DNA of 8,387 nucleotides, taken from contig JBBQTU010000187.1 in assembly GCA_038213005.1 (NCBI GenBank), forward strand, positions 1 through 8,387, in the 5' to 3' direction. This DNA comes from JBBQTU01 sp038213005. Its GTDB lineage: Bacteria; Planctomycetota; Phycisphaerae; Tepidisphaerales; Tepidisphaeraceae. The notes beneath the pieces are model-generated. The model was not told the origin of the DNA. It saw only the letters and a list, made by a program, of their open reading frames with translations, and did not search any database. Below are positions 1 through 5,480 of this stretch, piece after piece. The position numbers and the translations under genes were made by a program. Every line of letters starts with the position of its first letter. The first letter of the stretch is position 1.

Positions 1-324
1 GGCAAGGGCGGCAACGGTCCGGCCGGCTGGAACCAGGGCGGGCAAGCCAGCGGCGACCGCAACTATGAGAGTCCCGCGCCCTTTGGCACGCAAAAGGAAA
101 ACTCGCCCGGCGAGCGGGATGCCAAGGGTCAGGTCCTCGCCGGCTGGTTCGTGAAGGCAGACGCCATCAAGGGCGACAGTCGCGAAAAACTCAAAGAAGT
201 CCTCGCGGCGTCCGAGAAAGACCAGGCGGACGAGATTGACCAGGATCGCATCCCGCTTTCCAGCCAGAAGGTGGTCCGCGACTACTTCAACTCCATGAGA
301 GATAACGCCCCGCCGGCGAAGTGA
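1..324 (+). CDS. C-terminal fragment of an unidentified protein
   Basis: Frame 1 is open from the left edge to a TGA at 322-324 and gives the last 107 residues of a protein whose start lies outside the window. The first ~45 residues are rich in Gly, Asn, Gln and Ser and look like a flexible linker. The remainder is charged and probably helical, with an acidic Lys/Glu/Asp stretch leading to a tail containing the residues RIPLSSQKVVRDYF. No catalytic motif or membrane segment is visible. I loosely associate tails of this kind (acidic helix, then RIP...VRxYF) with large planctomycete hypothetical proteins, but this is a recollection of style and not an identification. Codon use (GC-rich third positions) fits a real gene. 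The next gene has its own promoter, so this is probably the end of a transcription unit. Confidence 0.7.
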   Translation, partial: GKGGNGPAGWNQGGQASGDRNYESPAPFGTQKENSPGERDAKGQVLAGWFVKADAIKGDSREKLKEVLAASEKDQADEIDQDRIPLSSQKVVRDYFNSMRDNAPPAK

Positions 325-368
325 CGCTCGGTATCCCGGCGCCGTCGCATATCGCCTCTCCGCGTGCG

Positions 369-374
369 TATAAT
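369..374 (+). promoter_or_regulatory. Consensus -10 box (TATAAT) upstream of the lipoprotein gene
   Basis: A perfect TATAAT lies 46 bp before the ATG of the lipoprotein gene and 45 bp after the stop of the preceding gene. Transcription would begin near 381, leaving a leader of about 40 nt with a strong Shine-Dalgarno (AAGGAGAAGG, about 408-417). No good -35 hexamer is seen: GTCGCA at 344-349 matches TTGACA at 3 of 6 positions with a 19-bp spacer. The call rests on the -10 and its position. Confidence 0.5.
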
Positions 375-420
375 GAGGGCGCGGCAACTTCGCCGCTAAC
401 TCATTTCAAGGAGAAGGATT

Positions 421-792
421 ATGCGTCCATATACTTTGCTGATCGCTGCGGTTCTGGCCGGTGTCCCGCTTGTCGGCTGTGAGAAAGAGAATGAGGCACC
501 CAAAACGGCGCCGCCCGCAGGCCCTGCAATGCCTGCCGTCGACACGGGCAAGGCCACGGATCTGCTGAATAAGGCCGCAGATGCCGGTAGCGACGTCATA
601 GCCAAGGCCAGCGATGCGGCCGCCACAAAGCTCGACGAGGCGATGGCCTACATCAAGGACAACAAACTCGATGCGGCCGACAAGGTCATCGCCGCGCTCG
701 AGAAGCAGAAGGCTTCCCTGACTCCCGCCATCCAGACCCGGATCGACCAGGCCCGCAAGGCACTGGATGCCGCCAAGGCCATGGTGCACTGA
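421..792 (+). CDS. Small predicted lipoprotein with an alanine-rich helical body
   Basis: Encodes 123 residues. The ATG is preceded by AAGGAGAAGG at an ideal distance, which fixes the start. Residues 1-20 form a lipoprotein signal peptide: short basic n-region, hydrophobic LLIAAVLAGV, then the lipobox L-V-G-C with the lipidated cysteine at position 20. Residues ~21-43 are a Pro/Ala-rich linker. Residues ~44-123 are rich in Ala, Lys and Asp with few helix breakers and should form long amphipathic helices, with the repeated flavour of KAADAGSDVIAKASDAAATK and later ALEKQ and ARKALDAAKA. It is expected to be anchored by its lipid in a membrane facing the periplasm. I do not recognise a named family; small helical lipoproteins of this kind have no assigned reaction. 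It appears monocistronic, with its own -10 box upstream and a strong hairpin 33 bp after the stop. Confidence 0.85.
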   Translation: MRPYTLLIAAVLAGVPLVGCEKENEAPKTAPPAGPAMPAVDTGKATDLLNKAADAGSDVIAKASDAAATKLDEAMAYIKDNKLDAADKVIAALEKQKASLTPAIQTRIDQARKALDAAKAMVH

Positions 793-824
793 CCCGCCCC
801 CGCCCCGCTATCGCCTCCGTTTAC

Positions 825-856
825 CGAGGTCGGCGCCTCCCATGGCGCCGACCTCG
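825..856 (+). terminator. Perfect 13-bp hairpin after the lipoprotein gene
   Basis: CGAGGTCGGCGCC (825-837) and GGCGCCGACCTCG (844-856) are exact reverse complements with a 6-nt loop. The stem is very stable and begins 33 bp after the stop of the lipoprotein gene, where a terminator is expected. The downstream side (CCCATTCTTG) has only a broken T-rich stretch, not a true U-tract, so it could be a U-less terminator, an mRNA-stabilising structure or a protein-binding palindrome. Confidence 0.5.
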
Positions 857-962
857 CCCATTCTTGACGGAAGGAGGGGCGTGCCCAGAAATGCGGACCG
901 ACGTGCCACCTGTCCGCACCGTTCTGCGTTTGCTGTTTCGAGTTTTCTTGGCTTTGCGGTTG

Positions 963-1000
963 TTTCGTATTTCGTATTTCGTATTTCGTGCTTCGTGCTT
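963..1000 (-). repeat. Heptamer tandem array 1 (YACGAAR units)
   Basis: Read on the plus strand: TTTCGTA three times, TTTCGTG, CTTCGTG, then CTT, all at a strict 7-bp period. Read on the minus strand the units are CACGAAG, CACGAAA and TACGAAA x3, i.e. YACG plus three bases. The same YACGNNN phase occurs at 4998-5025 and 5048-5075. No function is known to me. Confidence 0.85.
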
Positions 1001-1021
1001 GCCCAGAGCACGCCCAGAGGC

Positions 1022-1040
1022 GAGCGATTCGCATCCCCCC
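1022..1040 (+). repeat. 19-bp direct repeat, copy 1
   Basis: GAGCGATTCGCATCCCCCC is identical to 5390-5408. Copy 1 ends immediately before copy A of the 150-bp inverted repeat; copy 2 lies 25 bp before the proposed gcvH -10 box. It is probably a member of a dispersed genomic repeat family. Confidence 0.7.
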
Positions 1041-1189
1041 TGGCGATGGAGCCTTGAACGGAGCTGGCCGATCAGCGACGATAGCTGGACGACCCAGACG
1101 GCTGGCGCTATGGGACTTGAACATACGATCCGCCGGGAGGGCCGTCCGAAACTGGCGAAGCGAAGTACTAGCCGCGTCCCCGTTCATTC
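1041..1189 (+). repeat. Dispersed repeat, copy A (inverted relative to 4567-4728)
   Basis: Aligned by hand with the reverse complement of 4567-4728, this 149-bp segment matches end to end with about 27 mismatches (~82% identity) and one 13-nt gap at 1156-1157. Blocks such as GGGACTTG, GCCGGGAGGGCCGT and AAGCGAAGTACTA are shared exactly. It starts directly after the 19-bp repeat at 1022-1040. At its inner end CCCCGTTCATTCGT occurs twice in tandem (1178-1191 and 1193-1206); copy B has only one similar unit. Substitutions fall about equally on all three codon positions and the gap is not a multiple of three, so it does not look like conserved coding sequence. Confidence 0.85.
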
Positions 1190-1282
1190 GTCCCCCGTTC
1201 ATTCGTTTCATGAATCTGCCGCGGAACGGTAAACAGTTACCGGTTTCCAGGCCGAGAAGCTGGGATGTCCCCCTTCCAGGTT

Positions 1283-1906
1283 CTATGGGCGGGGCTGGCC
1301 CATACTGGTATCGGGCTGGGTCGCAGGCGCTTGGCGAGTCGTTGGAAGTGGGGCGAGGGGCGGGTGCGCCTGCAGGAGTTGGGCCACGCCGGGTTTCAGC
1401 GGAGTTGCAGCGATGGCTTTGGCGAACAATTCCCGGCCGAAGGCAAGATCATTTGTATCTCTGCTCTGATTGGCCGACGAATCTTGGCCCTGCAGGGACA
1501 CACGGTACCAGGTAGCAGCACGTCCCTCCCGCTGCTGCGACGCTCGCTCTTGCGGGTTGGCCGGCTGTGAGATGGCAAGTACCCGAGCTAGGGTTTCCTG
1601 GAAGTTGAACGTCCCCTTCGGAATATACGCGCTGAACGGGGCACCACCGTCGCCATAGTAATAGAGGCCACCGCCATCAGGATGGATACGTAGAGACCAA
1701 GGATCGGCGAGCAGATCAAGACGGAGGTACACAATGGGTGCGACATCGGCGGTGGGCCTGCTAGCTGGCAAAGGCGATGCCGCGACGATGTCGGGGGCTG
1801 CCGCAGGAGCATCGGCCGCTGGCAGGAAGGCGAGTAGTGCTGCGATTGCCGGTGCGCTGAGCTGGAACAAACTCCGGATTCGATGCAGTGGATGTCGGTG
1901 GATCAT
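1283..1906 (-). CDS. Secreted protein of unknown function, second gene of the operon
   Basis: Encodes 207 residues. The ATG at 1906-1904 has a strong Shine-Dalgarno on the minus strand (AGAGGAG, about 7 nt before the start), which makes translation credible. Residues 1-~37 form a signal peptide: basic n-region with His and Arg, hydrophobic core AIAALLAFLPAAD and an Ala-rich AxA-type cleavage region near APAAAP. Residues ~56-111 are the most ordered part (APIVYLRLDLL, then LRIHPDGGGLYYYGDGG and IPKGTFNFQETLARVL), probably a small beta-rich domain. Residues ~112-150 are rich in Gln, Ser and Asn, and the tail from ~180 is Pro/Ala/Thr-rich and likely disordered. I do not recognise the family. It lies 46 bp downstream of the transglutaminase-like gene on the same strand with no clear terminator between them, so the two are probably co-transcribed. 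A 7-bp hairpin (1284-1304) overlaps its stop codon but lacks a U-tract. Confidence 0.75.
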   Translation of the reverse strand: MIHRHPLHRIRSLFQLSAPAIAALLAFLPAADAPAAAPDIVAASPLPASRPTADVAPIVYLRLDLLADPWSLRIHPDGGGLYYYGDGGAPFSAYIPKGTFNFQETLARVLAISQPANPQERASQQREGRAATWYRVSLQGQDSSANQSRDTNDLAFGRELFAKAIAATPLKPGVAQLLQAHPPLAPLPTTRQAPATQPDTSMGQPRP

Positions 1907-1952
1907 TTGACTCTCCTCTAATGTGTCGGCGGGGCGCGGGGGCAGCCCTCGG

Positions 1953-4454
1953 TCAGTAATGCACCCCAGCGGGATCTACCTCCGCATGCAGATGACCTCC
2001 AGAGGGTGAAGTATTCTGCCAGAAGAAAACGGCGACCGCGTTTACGTCCTCCTCTTCGACGAAATATCCTGCCATGGTGGCGTCAATCTGGTCCAGATTG
2101 TCGTAGATCCTGCCGTACGATGGATCATAATACTTCGTTGTGGATCCAATCGTGATGCTGAGTACGTCGTGAGAAGTGAAATATGATGCGGGATCGGAAT
2201 TTCCTTGCCCAGACACGCCACTCGCGTCAGTGACCTCAGAAAATGACCATTGGTAGCCTGTGCCAGACGCATTGATATTAGACACCGTATAGATATTCAC
2301 ATACGGAAAGTCGAGAGAGCCACTCGTTCCTGCGCCGGTAAAGGTCCAGTTGTTGACGAGGAACCCATTCGCGCCGTGCGTGGTGCTGGCTTCGGGGGTC
2401 AACCCAACATAGTGTATCCCGGCAACGCCCTGTAACGCCAGCGTGGCCCAAAGCAACTTCGCCCACGCACCACATTGGCCATCTCCGGTACTCAGCAGGG
2501 TCGCGATCCCGGTACTATCGGTATCGTAGTTGTGGTAATAGGTGAGAGATGTGTCATCTACCCGGTGGACGTTGGCGGGCGCGTTGCCGCTGGAGAACTG
2601 GCTCCAAATGCCGGCCACCACGTCTGCCTGTTGGGTATCGGGATTCTTTCCGTTCGCCTCCCTGCAACCCAGATCGATGACTGTCTCGAAGGCTTCGTTA
2701 GCAGCGGCTCCGGTAACATACAAATGGTTGGTCGTGCTGCCCAAAGCGAAATAGCTGTGGCCGCCGTCCGTGGATAGTTCCCACGTCAACGCGACTGTGG
2801 AGTTACCGATTGACTCGGGCAGTGCCTCGCCTGCCGTAATGAAGGCAGAGCTAGCCATCACTACCTGTTCAGGAAAGGTCAAGCCGGACCCGCTTGCTCG
2901 AATACGCAGTTGCCCTGACGATATCGGTAAGGACAGCAATGGTTGGGCGGTCATGACAGACGCCTGCCCTGCTGTGCTTCTGATATAGCTGAGTGGGAAC
3001 CGCCGGTCGGGGATGTATGGGATCCTTGGATCCACCGTGAGATTGGTGTACGCCGGAGTGCCGCCGATGACGCCATTTAGATCATCGTCATACCACTGCG
3101 CACCGGTATAGACGGCCGATCCGCTATCCCGCATGATCGTCTGGAATCCCGTGCCCCCGAACGTCACGCTTCGGAGTGCTACGCCCGATGCGGTCGTCTG
3201 AGCGTAGTCTGAGTTGCCGCCGCTGTTGTACGCGCAGATACGCACGCTGTACGTCTTGCCAGCGTAGTTCGCCGGCAGGGCGAACTCTTTCGTTGAGAGG
3301 TCTGCACCTACCGTGCCGCCACCTGCCCATGCATCGGCCCAGTCGGTATCCGGCGCAGTGCTTTCCTTGATCTGCACGTGGAACCCGGATTCAGTGTTGG
3401 GGACGTTGTCCCAGACCAGACGGACAAGGTCCTTTCCGTCACCAAGATAGGCCCTGAAATCGGTTGGGGCGGCGGGTATCGCGCCGGTGCGATCAACCGA
3501 CGCCGGGGTCGCCATGGGAGAGATCGCTCCTGGGCCGCCCTGCGCCATGACTGTGAATGTCCACACGTGATTGGTCATCAAGCTGGAATCCACGTGGTAG
3601 GTGAGAACTGTCCCGGCCACCGACGTATCGACGGTGGTGCCCAGGCCGTTGCCGCCCATGATGAAGTACCTGTAGATCGTACCCCCTTGGACGGCCGACC
3701 AGTTGATGTCAACTCCACCATCGAGGGCAGTGGTTGCCGTGAAATTGGTGGGCGCGGCCGTGGGAGTGCCGCTGGGGCTGAACGTGCCCGCATTGGACCA
3801 TGGCGACGTGCTGCCGGCGCACATGGTGAAGCCTTTTACGCTGTAATTCAGGCCAACCCCGCCCGGGAATCCCCACGATCCCGACGGCTCGGCAGAAGTC
3901 CACCACTGGCCCATGGTGCCCATATAGGTATTCACCGGGTCCAGAACCGTCCAAAGGGGACCACCCATGAAGTCGGGGTGGTCATTCCAGCGGCGATACA
4001 GGATGGCGGAGGACGGCTGAGGGCCGGAGTAGGTGTATGAATCCCCCGTCATGACGGGTGCCGGAAGGGCCAGATCGCCGAACGGCGTGGCGACGGATTC
4101 TTGCGTCCGGATGCTCGCGTCTGTGTAGGCGACCACTCCCTCGATCTCGCTGCGGAGTCGAAGCGAGTATTGGCGGTTGGGCGTGAGGTTCGAGAGCCCG
4201 TAGTTGCCGCTGGTGGTTCCCAGCGTATCACAGAGGTGGTAATTCAGATCCGTTGGGCCTTTCTCTTCCAGCTTCACTGATGAGCCGTCGGGGCTTGCCC
4301 AGGCGAAACTGATGGCCGTCTCGGTGCTTGTCAGGTTGCTGATTGTTGGACTGGCTGGCGTCACCGCCAGGAGGCAGCGGGCCTCAAGTGTTTCGATGAG
4401 CCCACCCGAGCGACAACGAGAAGCCCGGGCCTTGTCCTTTGTCGTTTGACGCAT
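1953..4454 (-). CDS. Exported multidomain protein: fibronectin type III-like repeats plus a C-terminal transglutaminase-like domain
   Basis: Encodes 833 residues from the ATG at 4454-4452, chosen because AAGGGAG precedes it and the basic start runs straight into the planctomycete export-type motif L-E-A-R-C-L-L-A (residues 23-30). An in-frame start at 4715 would read through dispersed repeat B. Residues ~32-120 look like a fibronectin type III domain (LTPNRQYSLRLRS is the late-strand signature). Residues ~121-230 are Trp/Gly/Ser-rich and unassigned. Residues ~232-320 and ~327-425 are two more FN3-like domains. Residues ~430-600 are beta-rich and unassigned. The C-terminal part resembles the papain-like/transglutaminase fold: GDGQCGAWA with Cys661, SHDVL with His762 and YYDPSYG with Asp777 give a plausible Cys-His-Asp triad. 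Such domains act as cross-linking enzymes, amidases or proteases; the reaction here cannot be told. The protein probably acts at the cell surface or outside the cell. FN3 boundaries are approximate. Confidence 0.85.
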   Translation of the reverse strand: MRQTTKDKARASRCRSGGLIETLEARCLLAVTPASPTISNLTSTETAISFAWASPDGSSVKLEEKGPTDLNYHLCDTLGTTSGNYGLSNLTPNRQYSLRLRSEIEGVVAYTDASIRTQESVATPFGDLALPAPVMTGDSYTYSGPQPSSAILYRRWNDHPDFMGGPLWTVLDPVNTYMGTMGQWWTSAEPSGSWGFPGGVGLNYSVKGFTMCAGSTSPWSNAGTFSPSGTPTAAPTNFTATTALDGGVDINWSAVQGGTIYRYFIMGGNGLGTTVDTSVAGTVLTYHVDSSLMTNHVWTFTVMAQGGPGAISPMATPASVDRTGAIPAAPTDFRAYLGDGKDLVRLVWDNVPNTESGFHVQIKESTAPDTDWADAWAGGGTVGADLSTKEFALPANYAGKTYSVRICAYNSGGNSDYAQTTASGVALRSVTFGGTGFQTIMRDSGSAVYTGAQWYDDDLNGVIGGTPAYTNLTVDPRIPYIPDRRFPLSYIRSTAGQASVMTAQPLLSLPISSGQLRIRASGSGLTFPEQVVMASSAFITAGEALPESIGNSTVALTWELSTDGGHSYFALGSTTNHLYVTGAAANEAFETVIDLGCREANGKNPDTQQADVVAGIWSQFSSGNAPANVHRVDDTSLTYYHNYDTDSTGIATLLSTGDGQCGAWAKLLWATLALQGVAGIHYVGLTPEASTTHGANGFLVNNWTFTGAGTSGSLDFPYVNIYTVSNINASGTGYQWSFSEVTDASGVSGQGNSDPASYFTSHDVLSITIGSTTKYYDPSYGRIYDNLDQIDATMAGYFVEEEDVNAVAVFFWQNTSPSGGHLHAEVDPAGVHY

Positions 4455-4495
4455 GATGCGATTCTCCCTTCCCAGAAACGGCAACAATCGACGCG

Positions 4496-4524
4496 TCAGC
4501 AATGGTAGCAGACTCAGCAATGGT
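4496..4524. repeat. 11-bp direct repeat in the operon leader
   Basis: TCAGCAATGGT occurs at 4496-4506 and 4514-4524, 18 bp apart, 42-70 bp upstream of the start of the transglutaminase-like gene. Its position in the 5' region makes a regulator-binding site possible, but no promoter could be placed with confidence and the repeat may be a chance local duplication. Confidence 0.4.
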
Positions 4525-4566
4525 GTGCAACAGAAATGTGATAAGATTTTGGACCTGAAGTTAGGA

Positions 4567-4728
4567 GAATGAACCGGGACGCAGTTAGTACTTCGCTTCC
4601 ACACCGGCCTCCTCCAGTTTTGAACGGCCCTCCCGGCCGATCGTGTGGCCAAGTCCCCACTCGCCGGCCGTCTTGATCGTCCAAGTATCATCGCCGACCG
4701 GCTGGCTTCGCTCAAGGCTCAATCGCCA
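4567..4728 (-). repeat. Dispersed repeat, copy B (inverted relative to 1041-1189)
   Basis: This 162-bp segment on the minus strand matches copy A along its whole length apart from a 13-nt insertion (4602-4616 versus 1156-1157). Its inner end (GTTCATTC on the minus strand) lies 113 bp upstream of the start of the transglutaminase-like gene and its outer end points away from the operon, so A and B bracket the two-gene block symmetrically. It may also supply promoter elements for the operon. No transposase or perfect terminal repeat accompanies it. Confidence 0.85.
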
Positions 4729-4997
4729 CGCATCTCGCTTGTTGGGCGTCAGAACTGCGTTGCCTTCGCCCCGAAGGCACCCAGAAACCTGCCCCTCCGA
4801 AATATCTTCCAAAATCTCTTGACCGGCCAACCCCCATATCCTACACTTAACCGAACAGATGGCGCGGAACCCCCGCGCCGACCGGTGCTCTTTGACAAGT
4901 GAATAACAGTTGATTAATCGGCCAATAGTCGCACCCTGCAGGTCTGGCCCGCGACGCCGAATATCATACCTAACACGTGCTATTTCATCCCGGCAAT

Positions 4998-5025
4998 CAC
5001 GCATCACGTATCACGTATCACGTTT
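4998..5025 (+). repeat. Heptamer tandem array 2 (CACGYWT-like units)
   Basis: Four contiguous 7-bp units: CACGCAT, CACGTAT, CACGTAT, CACGTTT. The phase YACG plus three bases is the same as in arrays 1 and 3, but the three variable bases are specific to this array. Confidence 0.8.
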
Positions 5026-5047
5026 CGGCCCCCCCTCCCAAGACGAT

Positions 5048-5075
5048 TACGTTCTACGCTCTACGTTTTGCGTTC
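5048..5075 (+). repeat. Heptamer tandem array 3 (TACGYTY units)
   Basis: Four contiguous 7-bp units: TACGTTC, TACGCTC, TACGTTT, TGCGTTC. It begins 22 nt after array 2. The last unit departs from the YACG core by one base (TGCG). Confidence 0.75.
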
Positions 5076-5121
5076 TTCTCTCCCGCGACTTACGTCAAAT
5101 CGCCCCAGTGACACGAAACTC

Positions 5122-5234
5122 GCGCGCCTGACCCCCTCAATCGCACGTAAGTCCCTGTCAATAATAATCTCCCGACCCCCTCCCCCCACCCCTGAATAAC
5201 CTGCGCGCCTGGCCCCTCCAATCGAACGTAAGTC
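5122..5234 (+). repeat. Duplicated 32-bp block ending in ACGTAAGTC
   Basis: Positions 5122-5153 and 5203-5234 are both 32 bp long and agree at 28 positions. Both start with GCGCGCCTG and end with ACGTAAGTC. The reverse complement of the terminal 9-mer, GACTTACGT, lies at 5087-5095 and could pair with either copy in a long-range stem. The 49 bp between the copies are C-rich. Confidence 0.75.
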
Positions 5235-5251
5235 ATCGAAGAGTGGACGGC

Positions 5252-5262
5252 GGGGGGGGGGG
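5252..5262 (+). repeat. Run of 11 G followed by G-rich triplets
   Basis: Eleven consecutive G are followed by GGAGG and GGGAGG within 20 bp. The tract could form a G-quadruplex and is prone to slippage or sequencing error. It is 219 bp upstream of gcvH and not in a gene. Confidence 0.7.
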
Positions 5263-5302
5263 CGAGGAGGGAGGCGAGCAGCGGCCGAGGGACCAGATCA
5301 GT

Positions 5303-5320
5303 GGCCGACTGAAGTCGGCC
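5303..5320. repeat. Short hairpin GGCCGACT/AGTCGGCC
   Basis: Two exact complementary 8-mers separated by GA; in RNA this would be a 7-bp stem with a TGAA-type tetraloop. It lies in the leader side of the gcvH region, with no U-tract after it. Function unknown; it may be part of a dispersed palindrome family. Confidence 0.5.
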
Positions 5321-5389
5321 GCCCCCGACCGGGGCTGCAAAACGAGAACTCGCAGAAAAGTGGGCACGCCGTCCGCCAACCCAGCCACG

Positions 5390-5408
5390 GAGCGATTCGC
5401 ATCCCCCC
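5390..5408 (+). repeat. 19-bp direct repeat, copy 2
   Basis: Identical to 1022-1040. It lies just upstream of the proposed gcvH promoter, so it could mark the outer edge of inserted repeat DNA or contribute to regulation. Confidence 0.7.
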
Positions 5409-5432
5409 GCTGTAAAACCCTCGCCGAATCGC

Positions 5433-5438
5433 TATCAT
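5433..5438 (+). promoter_or_regulatory. Possible -10 box of the gcvH-gcvPA operon
   Basis: TATCAT matches TATAAT at 5 of 6 positions and lies 42 bp before the gcvH ATG. The hexamer at 17-bp spacing (CTGTAA, 5410-5415) matches TTGACA at only 3 positions. I see no glycine riboswitch-like structure in the leader. Weak evidence. Confidence 0.3.
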
Positions 5439-5480
5439 CCCCAGCGACTGAACGACGTTTTTCCTCAGGAGACCGTACCG

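Larger units (their letters stand above)
793..1282. other. Non-coding, repeat-bearing intergenic region
   Basis: About 490 bp between the plus-strand lipoprotein gene and the convergent minus-strand operon. It holds the hairpin at 825-856, the heptamer array at 963-1000, a 19-bp sequence shared with 5390-5408 and copy A of the inverted dispersed repeat. The open frames here overlap each other on both strands, lack ribosome-binding sites and are built from the repeats, so I call no gene. Confidence 0.7.
4729..5480. other. Non-coding, repeat- and hairpin-rich intergenic region
   Basis: About 750 bp between copy B and gcvH without a credible gene. From left to right it holds: a hairpin TGCCTTCG/CGAAGGCA with loop CCC (4761-4779); a hairpin GGCGCGG/CCGCGCC with a 5-nt loop (4861-4879); two heptamer arrays (4998-5025, 5048-5075); a duplicated 32-bp block (5122-5153, 5203-5234) with an inverted partial copy (5087-5095); C-rich tracts; a run of 11 G (5252-5262); a hairpin GGCCGACT/AGTCGGCC (5303-5320); and the second 19-bp repeat (5390-5408). 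The open frames are short, repeat-derived and without ribosome-binding sites. Confidence 0.7.

Noticed and set aside
963..1000. CRISPR-like array
   Set aside because: Units are 7 bp, contiguous and without spacers.
864..1232. Plus-strand open frames of up to 122 residues in the left intergenic region
   Set aside because: They are composed of the heptamer array and repeat A, compete with open frames on the other strand and have no ribosome-binding site.
2346..2354. The Asn-Asn-Trp (residues 701-703) of the large protein as the transglutaminase His-Ala-Trp position, which would imply a lost catalytic histidine
   Set aside because: His762, 15 residues before Asp777, has the spacing expected for the His-Asp part of the triad, so the triad is more likely intact.
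4455..4715. N-terminal extension of the large minus-strand protein to a start at 4715, containing a hydrophobic Leu-rich stretch
   Set aside because: It would be translated out of dispersed repeat B and lacks a ribosome-binding site. The ATG at 4454 has AAGGGAG upstream and runs directly into the conserved export motif.
4892..4920. TTGACA followed by AT-rich sequence as a possible promoter
   Set aside because: The best -10-like hexamer is poor and badly spaced, and no gene follows for over 500 bp on the plus strand.
4585..5007. A 140-residue minus-strand open frame covering repeat B and the region beyond
   Set aside because: The part shared with copy A shows no excess of silent changes, copy A is frameshifted by the 13-nt gap, there is no Shine-Dalgarno, and the N-terminal part reads through a heptamer array.
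5409..5480. Glycine riboswitch upstream of gcvH
   Set aside because: The leader is short and I see no tandem aptamer-like structure; no element could be supported.
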